Shown: positions 28,598 through 37,147 of the stretch, in pieces
Layout of the letters: every line of letters starts with the position of its first letter
Position numbering within the stretch: position 1 is the stretch's first letter
NCBI RefSeq assembly: GCF_019635465.1
Contig: NZ_JAHBZK010000003.1
Location: 124,001-188,000 of the forward strand
Length of the DNA stretch: 64,000 nucleotides
Direction: 5' to 3'
DNA from: Hydrogenophaga sp.
GTDB lineage: Bacteria; Pseudomonadota; Gammaproteobacteria; Burkholderiales; Burkholderiaceae_C
The notes under the pieces: model-generated
What the model was told of the DNA's origin: nothing
What the model saw: the letters and a program-made list of their open reading frames with translations, nothing else
Databases searched by the model: none
Made by a program: the position numbers and the translations under genes

Positions 28598-29959
28598 ATG
28601 CAATCCACGCCCGAATCCCACGAGCCCGACCAACGCCTGCGGCTGCGCTGCGGCTGCGGCCTGCCCCACACCGTGGCCGAGCACATCGCCGATGCCGCGG
28701 CGTCCGAAGAGTCCACCGGGCTCGCGCTGCTCGAAGAGAGCCTGCTCAAGGCCCTGCTGCCGCAGGCGCCGGTGCGCCGCGCCTTTTTGAAGGCGGTGGG
28801 CCGGCGTACGGCGATGGCCGCCATCGCCAGCCTGTTCCCCATGGCCTCGCTGCAGGCCATGGCGCAGGACAAGGGCAAGCTGGAAAAGAGCGAGCTCAAG
28901 ATCGGCTTCCTGCCCATCACCTGCGCCACGCCGCTGGTGGCCGCCGACCCGCTGGGCTTCTACGCGCGCGAAGGCCTAAAGGTCACGCTCAACCGCACCG
29001 CGGGCTGGGCGGTGGTGCGCGACAAGACGCTGGCCGGCGAGTTCGACGCCGCCCACATGCTCTCGCCCATGCCGCTGGCCATCAGCATGGGCCTGGGTGC
29101 CAACGCCACGCCCATGGTCATGCCCGCCATCGAGAACGTGAACGGCAACGCCATCACGCTGCACGTCAAGCACAAGGACAAGCGCGACCCCAAGCAGTGG
29201 AAGGGCATGCGCTTCGCGATCCCGTTCGACTACTCGATGCACAACTTCCTGTTGCGCTACTACCTGGCCGAGAACGGGCTCAACCCCGACACCGACGTGC
29301 AGCTGCGCGTGATGGCGCCGCCCGACATGGTGGCCAACCTGCGCGCCGAAAGCATCGACGGCTTCATCGTGGCCGAGCCTTTCAACCAGCGCGCGGTGTT
29401 CGACGGCGTGGGCTTCATCCACACCCTCACCAGCGAGATCTGGGACAACCACCCCTGCTGCGCCTTTGCCGCCACGCGCGGCTTCGTGGACACCAACCCC
29501 AACACCTTTGCGGCGCTGTTCCGCGCCATCGTGAGCTCCACCCTTCATTGCTCGAAGATGGAGAACCGCAAGGACGTGGCCAACGCCATCGCCGGCCCCA
29601 ACTACCTCAACCAGCCCATCACCGTGCTGGAGCAGGTGCTGCTGGGCCGCTTCGCCGACGGCCTCGGTGCCGTGCGCAACGAGCCCAACCGCATCAACTT
29701 CGACCCCTTCCCGTGGCAGAGCATGGCCGTGTGGATGCTCACGCAGATGAAGCGCTGGGGCTACGTGAAGCAGGACATCCAGTACGCGCAGCTGGCCGAG
29801 CAGGTGTTCCTGGCCACCGACGCGCGCCGTCGCATGAGCGAGCTGGGCTTCACCGCGCCCACGGCCAACAGCAAGACGCACGTGATCATGGGCAAGACCT
29901 TCGACCCGGCCCAGCCCGAGGCCTATCTCAAGTCGTTTGCCATCGCCTCGCGCGGTTGA
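28598..29959 (+). CDS. NrtA/CmpA-like ABC receptor with N-terminal Cys/His motif (copy 1)
   Basis: The 453-residue protein has three parts. Residues 1-59 hold a C-x-C-G-x-x-H-T-V-A-E-H motif (C18, C20, H24, H29). A Tat-type signal follows (RRAFLK, R60-R61, hydrophobic stretch to about 89, AMAQ). The mature part is an NrtA/CmpA-type binding protein (LKIGFLPITCATPLVAADPLGFYAREGL, GKTFDPAQPEAYLKSFAI at the end). The family binds nitrate, bicarbonate or similar anions. Near the cyanase gene, cyanate or nitrate is likely. The ATG at 28598 follows GACGGAGGTG. A Cys/His motif before the Tat signal is unusual and would be lost on cleavage. A paralogue follows at 30235. Confidence 0.87.
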   Translation: MQSTPESHEPDQRLRLRCGCGLPHTVAEHIADAAASEESTGLALLEESLLKALLPQAPVRRAFLKAVGRRTAMAAIASLFPMASLQAMAQDKGKLEKSELKIGFLPITCATPLVAADPLGFYAREGLKVTLNRTAGWAVVRDKTLAGEFDAAHMLSPMPLAISMGLGANATPMVMPAIENVNGNAITLHVKHKDKRDPKQWKGMRFAIPFDYSMHNFLLRYYLAENGLNPDTDVQLRVMAPPDMVANLRAESIDGFIVAEPFNQRAVFDGVGFIHTLTSEIWDNHPCCAFAATRGFVDTNPNTFAALFRAIVSSTLHCSKMENRKDVANAIAGPNYLNQPITVLEQVLLGRFADGLGAVRNEPNRINFDPFPWQSMAVWMLTQMKRWGYVKQDIQYAQLAEQVFLATDARRRMSELGFTAPTANSKTHVIMGKTFDPAQPEAYLKSFAIASRG

Positions 29960-30036
29960 AGGCGTGCCGTTGCGTGCACCAAGTTGCACGCATCACGCCC
30001 ACCGCGTTCACTTCTGGTGCGCTGCACCATCGCCCC

Positions 30037-30059
30037 AAGGCCCCGCTCGTCGGGGCCTT
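30037..30059 (+). terminator. Hairpin after the first receptor gene, possible terminator
   Basis: AAGGCCCCG, a five-base loop and CGGGGCCTT form a perfect 9-bp stem 78 bp after the receptor stop. The following bases are not a clean T-run, so termination may be partial. Confidence 0.5.
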
Positions 30060-30110
30060 GCTGCTTGCGTTCGTGCAGCACAGAGCGCACAGGCACCGTT
30101 GGTCCGCCAT

Positions 30111-30130
30111 TTGTAGGGCCACCCCTACAA
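30111..30130. promoter_or_regulatory. Palindrome upstream of the second receptor gene
   Basis: TTGTAGGGCCACCCCTACAA has eight-base arms around a four-base centre. Its centre is 67 bp upstream of the GG of the sigma-54 type promoter at 30186, nearly the same geometry as at 28477-28492 (65 bp). Confidence 0.6.
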
Positions 30131-30185
30131 GGCCTCGATAGCACCGGCACGAAATGCCCCGGTGGCCGTGCGTTGGCATGCCCAC

Positions 30186-30201
30186 TGGCACGTCATCTGC
30201 A
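30186..30201 (+). promoter_or_regulatory. Sigma-54 type promoter of the cyanate uptake operon
   Basis: TGGCACGTCATCTGCA differs from the -24/-12 consensus TGGCACG-N4-TTGCA at one base and has the required GG-N10-GC spacing. It lies 33 bp before the ATG at 30235 and would drive the second receptor, permease, ATPase and cyanase genes under nitrogen control. Confidence 0.75.
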
Positions 30202-30234
30202 AAGGGAATGGCGTCTTCACTCAAGAGGTGCGCC

Positions 30235-31641
30235 ATGTCCGAATTCTTCGATCCGTACAACGCCGACAAGCCCCTGATGCTCAAGTGCAGCTGCGGGCGC
30301 GACCACACCGTGGCCGATCACCAGGCCGAAGAAGCCAGTGCCACACAGGCCGCGGCCACGCTGCGCGAGCGCAGCGAAACCAGCGAGTTCGAGGCCTACA
30401 GCCGCGAGTTCATCGAGGCCACGCTGGTCAAGGCGCTGTTCCCGCAGGACGCGGTGCGCCGCAGCTTCCTGCGCGCGGTGGGCAAGGGCACGGCCATGGC
30501 TGCCATCGCCAGTGTGCTGCCGGTGGCCAGCCTGCAGGCCATGGCGCAAGAGAAGAAGTCGCTCGAGAAGACCAACCTCAAGATCGGCTTCATCCCGATC
30601 ACCTGCGCCACGCCGCTGATCATGGCCCACCCCCTGGGCTTCTACAAACGCGAAGGCCTCAACGTCGAGGTCATCAAGACCGCAGGCTGGGCGCTCATCC
30701 GCGACAAGATGATCAACAAGGAGTACGACGCCACGCACTTCCTGTCGCCGATGCCGCTGGCCATCTCCATGGGCGTGGGCTCCAACAGCGTGCCCATGAA
30801 CGTGGCCACCATCCAGAACACCAACGGCCAGGCCATCACGCTGCACGTCAAGCACAAGGACAAGCGCGACCCGAAGGAGTGGAAGGGCTTCAAGTTCGCC
30901 GTGCCGTTCGAGTTCTCGATGCACAACTTCCTGCTGCGCTACTACGTGGCCGAGCACGGGCTCAACCCCGACACCGACATCCAGATCCGCGTGGTGCCGC
31001 CGCCCGAGATGGTGGCCAACCTGCGCGCCGGCAACATCGACGGCTACCTCGGCCCTGATCCGTTCAACCAGCGCGCGGTGTACGACGAGGTGGGCTTTCT
31101 GCACGTGCTCACCAAGGACCTCTGGTACGGCCACCCCTGCTGCGCCTTCGGCACCAGCACCGAGTTCATCAAGCAGAACCCCAACACCTTCGCGGCGCTG
31201 TACCGCTCGGTGCTCACGGCCGCGGCCATGGCGCGCCAGGCCAAGAACCGCGAGCTCATTGCCAAGGTGATCTCGCCGCAGGCCTACCTCAACCAGCCCG
31301 AGACCGTGGTGGCGCAGGTGCTCACGGGCCGCTTTGCCGACGGCCTGGGCAAGATCCAGAACGTGCCCGACCGCGCCGACTTCGACCCGATGCCGTGGCA
31401 GAGCATGGCGGTGTGGATGCTCACGCAGATGCAGCGCTGGGGCTACGTCAAGGGCGACGTCAACTACAAGCAGATCGCCGAGCAGGTGTTCCTCATCACC
31501 GATGCGCGCAAGTACATGAAGGAGCTCGGCCAGGACTTCAAGGCCGGCCCCGCGTACGAGAAGCACACCATCATGGGCAAGGTGTTCGACCCGGCCAAAC
31601 CGGTCGAGTACCTCAACAGCTTCGCCATCAAGAAGGCGTGA
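30235..31641 (+). CDS. NrtA/CmpA-like ABC receptor with N-terminal Cys/His motif (copy 2)
   Basis: The 468-residue paralogue of the protein at 28598 shares long identical runs (NNxxHVKHKDKRDPK-type centre, FDPxPWQSMAVWMLTQM near the end). The N-terminal region has C18, C20, H24 and H29 at exactly the same positions as copy 1, a longer helical linker, and a Tat motif RRSFLR (R75-R76) with cleavage near QAMAQ (about 105). It is followed by its permease and ATPase genes, so this copy is the likely main receptor and copy 1 an alternative with different affinity or ligand. Start chosen after AAGAGGTGCGCC. Confidence 0.88.
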   Translation: MSEFFDPYNADKPLMLKCSCGRDHTVADHQAEEASATQAAATLRERSETSEFEAYSREFIEATLVKALFPQDAVRRSFLRAVGKGTAMAAIASVLPVASLQAMAQEKKSLEKTNLKIGFIPITCATPLIMAHPLGFYKREGLNVEVIKTAGWALIRDKMINKEYDATHFLSPMPLAISMGVGSNSVPMNVATIQNTNGQAITLHVKHKDKRDPKEWKGFKFAVPFEFSMHNFLLRYYVAEHGLNPDTDIQIRVVPPPEMVANLRAGNIDGYLGPDPFNQRAVYDEVGFLHVLTKDLWYGHPCCAFGTSTEFIKQNPNTFAALYRSVLTAAAMARQAKNRELIAKVISPQAYLNQPETVVAQVLTGRFADGLGKIQNVPDRADFDPMPWQSMAVWMLTQMQRWGYVKGDVNYKQIAEQVFLITDARKYMKELGQDFKAGPAYEKHTIMGKVFDPAKPVEYLNSFAIKKA

Positions 31642-31707
31642 CGCACCACCACCCGGGTGGGCGTGCACCGTCGCGCCGGCCCGGGTGGGTCAATCAGGAC
31701 CCTGGCC

Positions 31708-32574
31708 ATGAATCTCAACCTGCACTTGCGCGCCGCGCTGGTCTCGCTGTTGCTGCTGTTCGTCTTTGTGGGCGTGTGGCAGCTCGGCACCAGCACGGGC
31801 GACAGCGGCGCCGCCGTCTCCAACCTCACGCCGGAGGAGATCGAGTACGCCAAGCTCATGGGCAAGGACCCCACCGGCGCCACCACCAAGGCCTCCGGCT
31901 TCCCGCGCCCGGGCGATGTGGCCAAGGCCAGCTGGGGCCACCTGTCCAACCCGTTCTACGACAACGGGCCCAACGACAAGGGCATCGGCATCCAGCTCGG
32001 GCACTCGCTGGCCCGCGTGGGCCTGGGCTTTCTGCTGGCCATGCTGGTGGCCATTCCGCTGGGCTTTCTCATCGGCATGTCGCCGCTCATGCAGAAGGCC
32101 TTCGACCCCTTCGTGCAAGTGCTCAAGCCCATCAGCCCCCTGGCCTGGATGCCGCTGGCGCTCTACATCCTCAAGGACTCCAACGTCAGCGGCATCTTCG
32201 TGATCTTCATCTGCTCCATCTGGCCCATGATGATCAACACCGCCTTCGGCGTGGCCTCGGTCAAGCGCGACTGGCTGGCCGTGGCCGCCACGCTCGAGGT
32301 CAACCCGGTGCGCAAGGCCCTGCGCGTGATCCTGCCGGCGGCCGCACCCACCATCCTCACCGGCATGCGCATCAGCATGGGCATCGCGTGGCTGGTCATC
32401 GTCGCGGCCGAAATGCTCGTGGGCGGCACCGGCATCGGTTACTTCGTCTGGAACGAGTGGAACAACCTCTCGCTCACCAACGTGATCTTTGCGGTGCTGG
32501 TGATCGGCGTGGTCGGCATGTTGCTCGACCTGATGTTCGCGCAGCTGCAGAAGGCGGTGACCTATGTGGAGTGA
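31708..32574 (+). CDS. ABC transporter permease (nitrate/cyanate type)
   Basis: The 288-residue protein has an N-terminal membrane anchor (LVSLLLLFVFVGVWQLG), a periplasmic loop, then about five helices with the BPD_transp_1 EAA region (AATLEVNPVRKALRVILPAAAPTILTGMRISMGIAWLVIVAAEML). It matches NrtB/TauC-type permeases. The start at 31708 is preferred over an in-frame ATG 51 bp upstream because the anchor then begins normally. It pairs with the ATPase at 32624 and receptor at 30235 to import an anion such as cyanate or nitrate. Confidence 0.9.
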   Translation: MNLNLHLRAALVSLLLLFVFVGVWQLGTSTGDSGAAVSNLTPEEIEYAKLMGKDPTGATTKASGFPRPGDVAKASWGHLSNPFYDNGPNDKGIGIQLGHSLARVGLGFLLAMLVAIPLGFLIGMSPLMQKAFDPFVQVLKPISPLAWMPLALYILKDSNVSGIFVIFICSIWPMMINTAFGVASVKRDWLAVAATLEVNPVRKALRVILPAAAPTILTGMRISMGIAWLVIVAAEMLVGGTGIGYFVWNEWNNLSLTNVIFAVLVIGVVGMLLDLMFAQLQKAVTYVE

Positions 32575-32623
32575 CAGCCGACAGTTCGGCGCGCCCGGCG
32601 CGTCCTTGAAGAAAGCCCCCGCC

Positions 32624-33433
32624 ATGAGCGACACCACCTCCCGAGCCTTTCTGCAGATCGAGCAACTGAGCAAGGCCTACCAGGCCGACAAGCCGGTGTT
32701 CGCCGACGTGAGCTTCGGCATCGACAAGGGCGAGTTCGTCTGCATCATCGGCCACAGCGGTTGCGGCAAGACCACCATCCTCAACGTGCTGGCGGGTCTG
32801 GACACCGCCAGCTCGGGCCACGCGTTCATGGACGGGCGCGAGATCGCCGGGCCCAGCCTGGAGCGCGGTGTGGTGTTCCAGGGCCACGCGCTCATGCCCT
32901 GGCTCACCGTGCGCCAGAACATCGCCTTCGCGGTCAAGTCGCGCTGGCCCGATTGGGGCAAGGCCGAGACCGATGCACAGGTCGAGAAGTACGTCGCCAT
33001 GGTTGGCCTGGCGCACGCCATCGACAAGAAGCCCTCGCAGCTCTCGGGCGGCATGAAGCAGCGCGTGGGCATTGCGCGCGCCTTCGCCATCCAGCCCAAG
33101 ATGCTGCTGCTCGACGAGCCCTTCGGCGCGTTGGACGCGCTCACGCGCGGCACCATCCAGGACGAGCTCATGGCCATCGTGCGCGAGACGCACCAGACGG
33201 TGTTCATGATCACGCACGACGTGGACGAGGCCATCCTGCTGGCCGACCGCATCCTGCTCATGACCAATGGCAGCGAGGCCGATGGCGTCTACAAGCCCGG
33301 CGGGCTGGCCGAGGTCGTGGTCAACCCCTTGCCCCGCGAGCGCACCCGCACGCAGCTGCACCACCTCGATGGCTATTACGCACTGCGCAACCACATCGTC
33401 GATTTCCTCGTCACCCGGGCAAAGGCCCATTGA
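32624..33433 (+). CDS. ABC transporter ATPase (NrtD/TauB type)
   Basis: The 269-residue protein has a complete ABC cassette: Walker A GHSGCGKTT, Q-loop FQGHALMPWLTV, signature LSGGMKQRVGIARA, Walker B MLLLDEPFGALDALTR and switch histidine in ITHDVDEA. The wording fits nitrate/sulfonate-type importers. An in-frame ATG at 32564 would overlap the permease end; the ATG at 32624 is preferred because the cassette begins shortly after it. Its stop is 36 bp before cynS, so the transporter and enzyme are in one operon. Confidence 0.92.
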   Translation: MSDTTSRAFLQIEQLSKAYQADKPVFADVSFGIDKGEFVCIIGHSGCGKTTILNVLAGLDTASSGHAFMDGREIAGPSLERGVVFQGHALMPWLTVRQNIAFAVKSRWPDWGKAETDAQVEKYVAMVGLAHAIDKKPSQLSGGMKQRVGIARAFAIQPKMLLLDEPFGALDALTRGTIQDELMAIVRETHQTVFMITHDVDEAILLADRILLMTNGSEADGVYKPGGLAEVVVNPLPRERTRTQLHHLDGYYALRNHIVDFLVTRAKAH

Positions 33434-33469
33434 TCCACCCCACCCACAACACAGTTCAAGAGGCAAACC

Positions 33470-33913
33470 ATGAGCCGCATCGAAGTCACCGAAAAAATCG
33501 TCACCGCCAAGGTCTCCAAAGGCCTCAAGTGGGAAGACGTCGCGAAGAAGGTCGGTCAGTCCAAGGAATGGACGACCGCGCTGTGCCTGGGTCAGATGAC
33601 CGCCACGCCCGCGCAAGCCAAGGTGCTGGGCAAGATCTTCGGCCTCACCGCGGAAGAGCAGAAGTGGCTGCAGGTCGTGCCCTACAAGGGCTCGCTGCCC
33701 ACCACCGTGCCGACGGACCCGCTGATCTACCGCTTCTACGAACTGGTCAACGTCTACGGCACCACCTTCAAGGAACTCATCCACGAAGAGTTCGGCGACG
33801 GCATCATGAGCGCCATCGATTTCAAGATGGACCTCAAGCGCCAGAAGGACCCGAACGGTGACCGCGTGAACATCGTGATGTCGGGCAAGTTCCTGCCGTA
33901 CAAGCAGTACTGA
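33470..33913 (+). CDS. cynS: Cyanase (cyanate hydratase)
   Basis: The 147-residue protein is a full cyanase: an N-terminal helical domain ([25 protein letters not shown]) and the catalytic domain with R88 and E91 in [11 protein letters not shown] and S114 in [12 protein letters not shown], equivalent to R96, E99 and S122 of the E. coli enzyme. It reacts cyanate with bicarbonate to give CO2 and carbamate, which decays to ammonia. Last gene of the transporter operon, start behind AAGAGGCAAACC. Its place identifies cyanate as the probable transported ion. Confidence 0.95.
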   Translation: MSRIEVTEKIVTAKVSKGLKWEDVAKKVGQSKEWTTALCLGQMTATPAQAKVLGKIFGLTAEEQKWLQVVPYKGSLPTTVPTDPLIYRFYELVNVYGTTFKELIHEEFGDGIMSAIDFKMDLKRQKDPNGDRVNIVMSGKFLPYKQY

Positions 33914-34005
33914 CCCCCCGCGGCGCTGCGCGCCACCCCCCTGGGAGGGGGGCGACACCGGCGGACCGGCGAAGCCGGCTCCGTGGTGTCTGCTGGAGAA
34001 CTCCC
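33914..34005. repeat. GC-rich intergenic repeat with strong hairpins
   Basis: After cynS lie CGCGGCGCTGCGCG, a CCCCCCTGGGAGGGGGG hairpin, and CACCGG-CGGACCGGCGAAGCCGG-CTCCGTGGTGTC arms, an arrangement I recall as a common Comamonadaceae intergenic repeat. It may end the cyanate operon transcript. Confidence 0.45.
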
Positions 34006-34049
34006 CTTCCTGCGTTGCGTCGCTCCCTTCTGAGCAGGAGTGCTGGCGC

Positions 34050-34520
34050 ATGACCGATCAACGTCCCCCGATTCCACCGTTCACGCGCGAGACGGCGGTG
34101 CAGAAAGTGCGCATGGCCGAGGACGCGTGGAACACGCGCGACCCCGACCGCGTGGTGCGCGTCTACACCGAGGACACGCGCTGGCGCAACCGCGCGGAGT
34201 TTCCGACCGGGCGCGCCGAGGTGCACGCCTTCCTCACGCGCAAGTGGGCGCAGGAGCTGGACTACCGGCTCATCAAGGAGATCTGGGCCTTTGACACGCA
34301 CCGCATCGCGGTGCGCTTCGTCTACGAATGGCGCGACGACTCGGGCCGCTGGTACCGCTCGCACGGCAACGAAAACTGGCAGTTCGACGCCGACGGCTAC
34401 ATGAGCCGTCGCCACGCCAGCATCAACGACCGACCCATCCACGAGAGCGAGCGGCTGTTCCACTGGCCATTGGGCCCGCGCCCGGCCAACCACCCCGGGT
34501 TGACCGAACTCGGGCTCTGA
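34050..34520 (+). CDS. DUF1348 / nuclear transport factor 2-like protein
   Basis: The 156-residue protein has the SnoaL-like DUF1348 wording: [68 protein letters not shown] and [23 protein letters not shown]. The fold is a cone-shaped pocket that can be enzymatic or binding; the family function is unknown. The gene follows cynS after 136 bp of repeat DNA. The start at 34050 is consistent with an AGGAG site just upstream (34036). Confidence 0.82.
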   Translation: MTDQRPPIPPFTRETAVQKVRMAEDAWNTRDPDRVVRVYTEDTRWRNRAEFPTGRAEVHAFLTRKWAQELDYRLIKEIWAFDTHRIAVRFVYEWRDDSGRWYRSHGNENWQFDADGYMSRRHASINDRPIHESERLFHWPLGPRPANHPGLTELGL

Positions 34521-34583
34521 GAACGCCGGGCGGGAACCGGGCGCGCGCTACGGTGACTCAGGGGCTTGCCACGCAAGCCCGCC

Positions 34584-34820
34584 ATGTACTGCCGCACCCT
34601 CAAATACCGCGATCCCTACGGCCGCTTCGACCTCCTGGTCGAAGAGCAACCCGACGGCTCCCTGCAGCTCTGGGAGTTCGACGTGCCCGGCGACCCGGCG
34701 CGGCGCCAGTACATCATCGACAAGATCGCCGACGGCCTGGTCAAGCAGGGCAAGCAGCTGCGCGTGGTGTGGGGGCAGAAGCGGGTGCAGCGGGCCAGTG
34801 CCAGCGGGCTGCCCTGGTAA
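34584..34820 (+). CDS. Hypothetical 78-residue protein
   Basis: The product starts MYCRTLKYRDPYGRFDLLVEEQ and continues with WEFDVPGDPARRQYIIDKIADGLVKQGKQLRVVWGQKRVQ. It reads as a small mixed alpha/beta soluble protein with no motif I recognise. The start at 34584 gives a compact domain; an ATG 18 bp upstream is also in frame. It sits between the DUF1348 gene and a convergent pirin gene, 18 bp from the latter's stop. Function unknown. Confidence 0.6.
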   Translation: MYCRTLKYRDPYGRFDLLVEEQPDGSLQLWEFDVPGDPARRQYIIDKIADGLVKQGKQLRVVWGQKRVQRASASGLPW

Positions 34821-34838
34821 GCGCCGAAGACGCGGGGC

Positions 34839-35711
34839 CTAGGCCTTCGGCAGCGGAATCCACTCGTCGTGATCGTCCGGCGGCAGCGCCATGCGCCCGG
34901 CCTGCCAGTCGGCCTTGGCCTGCTCGATGCGCTCCTTGCGCGAGGACACAAAGTTCCACCAGATGTGGCGCTCGCCCAGCGGCTCGCCACCAAAGAGCAT
35001 GAGCGTGGCGTCGCTGCGCGCGGTCACCGCCGCATCGCCATCGTTGCCGAACACCAGCAACTGGCCGGGCACATAGACCTGGCCCGCGTGCTCGACTTCA
35101 CCCTTGGCCACGTACAGCGCCTGCTCGGCGTGCCCGCCCGGCAGGCGCACCCGCGCCCCGGCGCGCGCCTGCACATGCACATGGAACAGCGGCGAGCGAG
35201 TCGCCACCGGGCTGGTCGCGCCAAAGGCCGAACCCACCACCAACCGCATCCACACACCGTCTTCGTCGATCGTCGGCAGCTCGGCCTTGCCCGTATGTGC
35301 AAACGCCGGCGCCATCTCCTCGTCTTCGGCCGGCAGCGCCACCCAGCTCTGCATCAGCTCCAGCCCGCCGCCCGCAAACGACTGCGGGTGCGTGAAGCGC
35401 TCGCTGTGGCTGATGCCCCGGCCCGCGGTCATCCAGTTCACGTCGCCGGGCTCGATGTCCATCACCGTGCCCAGGCTGTCGCGGTGCGTCATCGAGCCAC
35501 TGAGCAGGTAGCTCACCGTGGCCAGGCCGATGTGCGGGTGCGGCCGCACGTCCGCGCCCTTGATGGCATCGGCCGGCAGCGTCACCGGCCCCGCGTGGTC
35601 CCAGAAGATGAACGGCCCCACCATGCGCCGCTTGGCATAAGGCAGCACCCGCCGCACCGTCAACCCATGGCCCAGGTCGGCGGCGCGCGCGGTGATGACG
35701 GTCTCAAGCAT
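34839..35711 (-). CDS. Pirin family protein
   Basis: The 290-residue protein is a pirin bicupin: RMVGPFIFWDHAGPVTL, the metal-ligand region RPHPHIGLATVSYLLSGSMTHRDS, WMTAGRGISHSER with the other His/Glu ligands, and a C-terminal cupin with EPLGERHIWWNFVSSRKERIEQAKADW. Pirins are Fe-binding; some have quercetinase activity, others are regulators. The role here is unknown. A GGAGAC ribosome site precedes the ATG at 35711. Confidence 0.9.
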   Translation of the reverse strand: MLETVITARAADLGHGLTVRRVLPYAKRRMVGPFIFWDHAGPVTLPADAIKGADVRPHPHIGLATVSYLLSGSMTHRDSLGTVMDIEPGDVNWMTAGRGISHSERFTHPQSFAGGGLELMQSWVALPAEDEEMAPAFAHTGKAELPTIDEDGVWMRLVVGSAFGATSPVATRSPLFHVHVQARAGARVRLPGGHAEQALYVAKGEVEHAGQVYVPGQLLVFGNDGDAAVTARSDATLMLFGGEPLGERHIWWNFVSSRKERIEQAKADWQAGRMALPPDDHDEWIPLPKA

Positions 35712-35850
35712 GGGGGTCTCCTTGGTTGGAGCGGCGATTGTGGCGGGCGGGGGCGAGTTTGTCCGCAGGCGCGCGGGTTGACCGCACGGGCGGGTGCGGC
35801 AAGGGGGAAGGTGGTGGGCGCGTCTGGCAGCTATGGGCCTGGCGCTGCCT

Positions 35851-35886
35851 CGGCTAGCATGACGGTCATCGGCCAGAAGCGGACAT
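35851..35886 (-). repeat. Island repeat, copy 1 (inverted relative to the others)
   Basis: On the minus strand this reads ATGTCCGCTTCTGGCCGATG followed by ACCGTCATGCTAGCCG. It matches the copy at 40657-40692 at 31 of 36 positions and the one at 40157-40197 closely. It lies 60 bp before a lower-GC lipoprotein gene and marks the left edge of the accessory island. In gene direction it has the same relative orientation as the other copies. Confidence 0.7.
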
Positions 35887-35946
35887 TCTTACCGCGAACG
35901 GTGAAGCTCTTTAGGTAATCGTGACCTGAATAGGGATGGGCAAGGA

Positions 35947-36483
35947 ATGCAGGCATCACTACTTGGCACAGCGGTCGCCGTTTCGCTTGCGATTGGCGCT
36001 GCAGGCTGCACTTCTGAAGGACCGGCGCTGGTCCAGGGGAAGAACGGTGCTGTGGTTGACCAGCCGAGGTTCATGGCCATGCCCGGGAAAGATCTAGAAC
36101 TGGCTGCGATGGAGGCGAGGAATAGCCTTCCGGAGTTCAGGAAGCTAATTCAGGTACTTGGGGACGGTGCTTACCCACCACTGGTTAAATTTCGCATACC
36201 AGATGCCGAAGACACTTGGCTTTGGCTCGTCGTCCAAGAGGCTAAAGAAACGGGTTTTGTCGCGGCGGTATTCGAGGCTCCTCCCGAATTGCCACAGCTG
36301 AAAGTCGGAACTCGTCGGTGGCTCCCAGACACTGAAGTTGGCGACTGGATGATTGTGGGAAAGCAAGGGGTTGTACACGGCGCCTACTCGCTGCGCCTCC
36401 AAAGGGAGCGACTACCACATGATCAGCGGGCAACCTTTGATCTACACATCGGTGCGCAAAGTTATGCACCGTTGCCACGCTAG
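35947..36483 (+). CDS. Lipoprotein with DUF2314-like domain
   Basis: The 178-residue protein has a lipoprotein signal (LLGTAVAVSLAIGAAGC, lipobox AAGC with C21) and a DUF2314-like body: FRKLIQVLGDGAYPPLVKFRIPDAEDTWLWLVVQEAKETGFVAAVFEAPPELPQLKVGTRRWLPDTEVGDWMIVGKQGVVHGAYSLRLQR. The function of that domain is not known to me. Base composition is less GC-rich than the flanking genes, consistent with acquisition. First gene of the island, reading away from the copy-1 repeat. Confidence 0.7.
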   Translation: MQASLLGTAVAVSLAIGAAGCTSEGPALVQGKNGAVVDQPRFMAMPGKDLELAAMEARNSLPEFRKLIQVLGDGAYPPLVKFRIPDAEDTWLWLVVQEAKETGFVAAVFEAPPELPQLKVGTRRWLPDTEVGDWMIVGKQGVVHGAYSLRLQRERLPHDQRATFDLHIGAQSYAPLPR

Positions 36484-36694
36484 CCCTTCGTGCGTGAGGA
36501 CACCTCTGTCATTTCGGTTTTCTCCGCAATCAGTTCCCCAGTCGGGAGTGTCGCAGATGGGCCCGAAGCAGAAACTCAACCAGGAGCCTTGGATCGTCGA
36601 AGCAACCTGCCAGCTGTCAGTCTGGGCTGCTGCCGGTTTCAAAGACACCTTGTTAAGGTGGAAGATCAAACCGGCAGGCGCCCACAGGCCACGA
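36484..36694. other. Intergenic stretch without a supported gene
   Basis: Several short frames cross this 211-bp stretch but none has a ribosome site or a recognisable product. Nothing else is seen. Confidence 0.4.
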
Positions 36695-37141
36695 TCATGT
36701 GAGTGGATCGTCGGCAACTTTGGGCTCGTTCTTTTGCTCATGCACGATGGCTAGCGCTACTTGCACTGCAATCGTTTCCGCAGCCTTCTGCCATGACCAG
36801 CCCTCTGGCATGCACGCGGTGTCGACCTCAGATAGGGCGAACATCACCCGCTCCTCGATGGTCTCGCGCGCCCAAGTCACTCGCTCCCTATCGAGGCTCA
36901 GACCTTTAGCTATTCGATGCGCTAGAACCAGGTCGTTGGCCAAACGCAGGTGTTTTCGCAGCTCGCTGACGTCAATGCCGTCGATGTCCATGGGGCGATT
37001 TTGATTCGTGCTCCACTGGTCGACTAGTCCTTCGATCACCTCCGACACTGGCTGCGTCAGGTATGCCAGACGCGCCTCGCGCATCTCTGGGTACTGTGAA
37101 GCAGACGTGCGCTGCCTTGAGTCAGAGATGAGAAGTACCAT
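36695..37141 (-). CDS. Hypothetical protein of the accessory island
   Basis: From the ATG at 37141 the frame gives 148 residues: a charged helical protein with SQYPEMREARLAYLTQPVSEVIEGLVDQW, then ELRKHLRLANDLVLAHRIAKGLSLDRERVTWARETIEERVMFALSEVDTACMPEGWSWQKAAETIAVQVALAIVHEQ. No family recognised. The frame stays open to 37249, but the extension overlaps the divergent gene at 37148. With this start the two divergent start codons are only 6 bp apart, so the true start is probably further in. Lower GC than the chromosome average here. Confidence 0.5.
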   Translation of the reverse strand: MVLLISDSRQRTSASQYPEMREARLAYLTQPVSEVIEGLVDQWSTNQNRPMDIDGIDVSELRKHLRLANDLVLAHRIAKGLSLDRERVTWARETIEERVMFALSEVDTACMPEGWSWQKAAETIAVQVALAIVHEQKNEPKVADDPLT

Positions 37142-37147
37142 AGTCGC

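Noticed and set aside
30016-30030. NtrC-type site TGGTGC-GCT-GCACCA before the second receptor gene
   Set aside because: The half-sites are in the opposite orientation to the NtrC consensus (GCAC-N-GTGC) and the spacing is wrong; it may simply be a hairpin.
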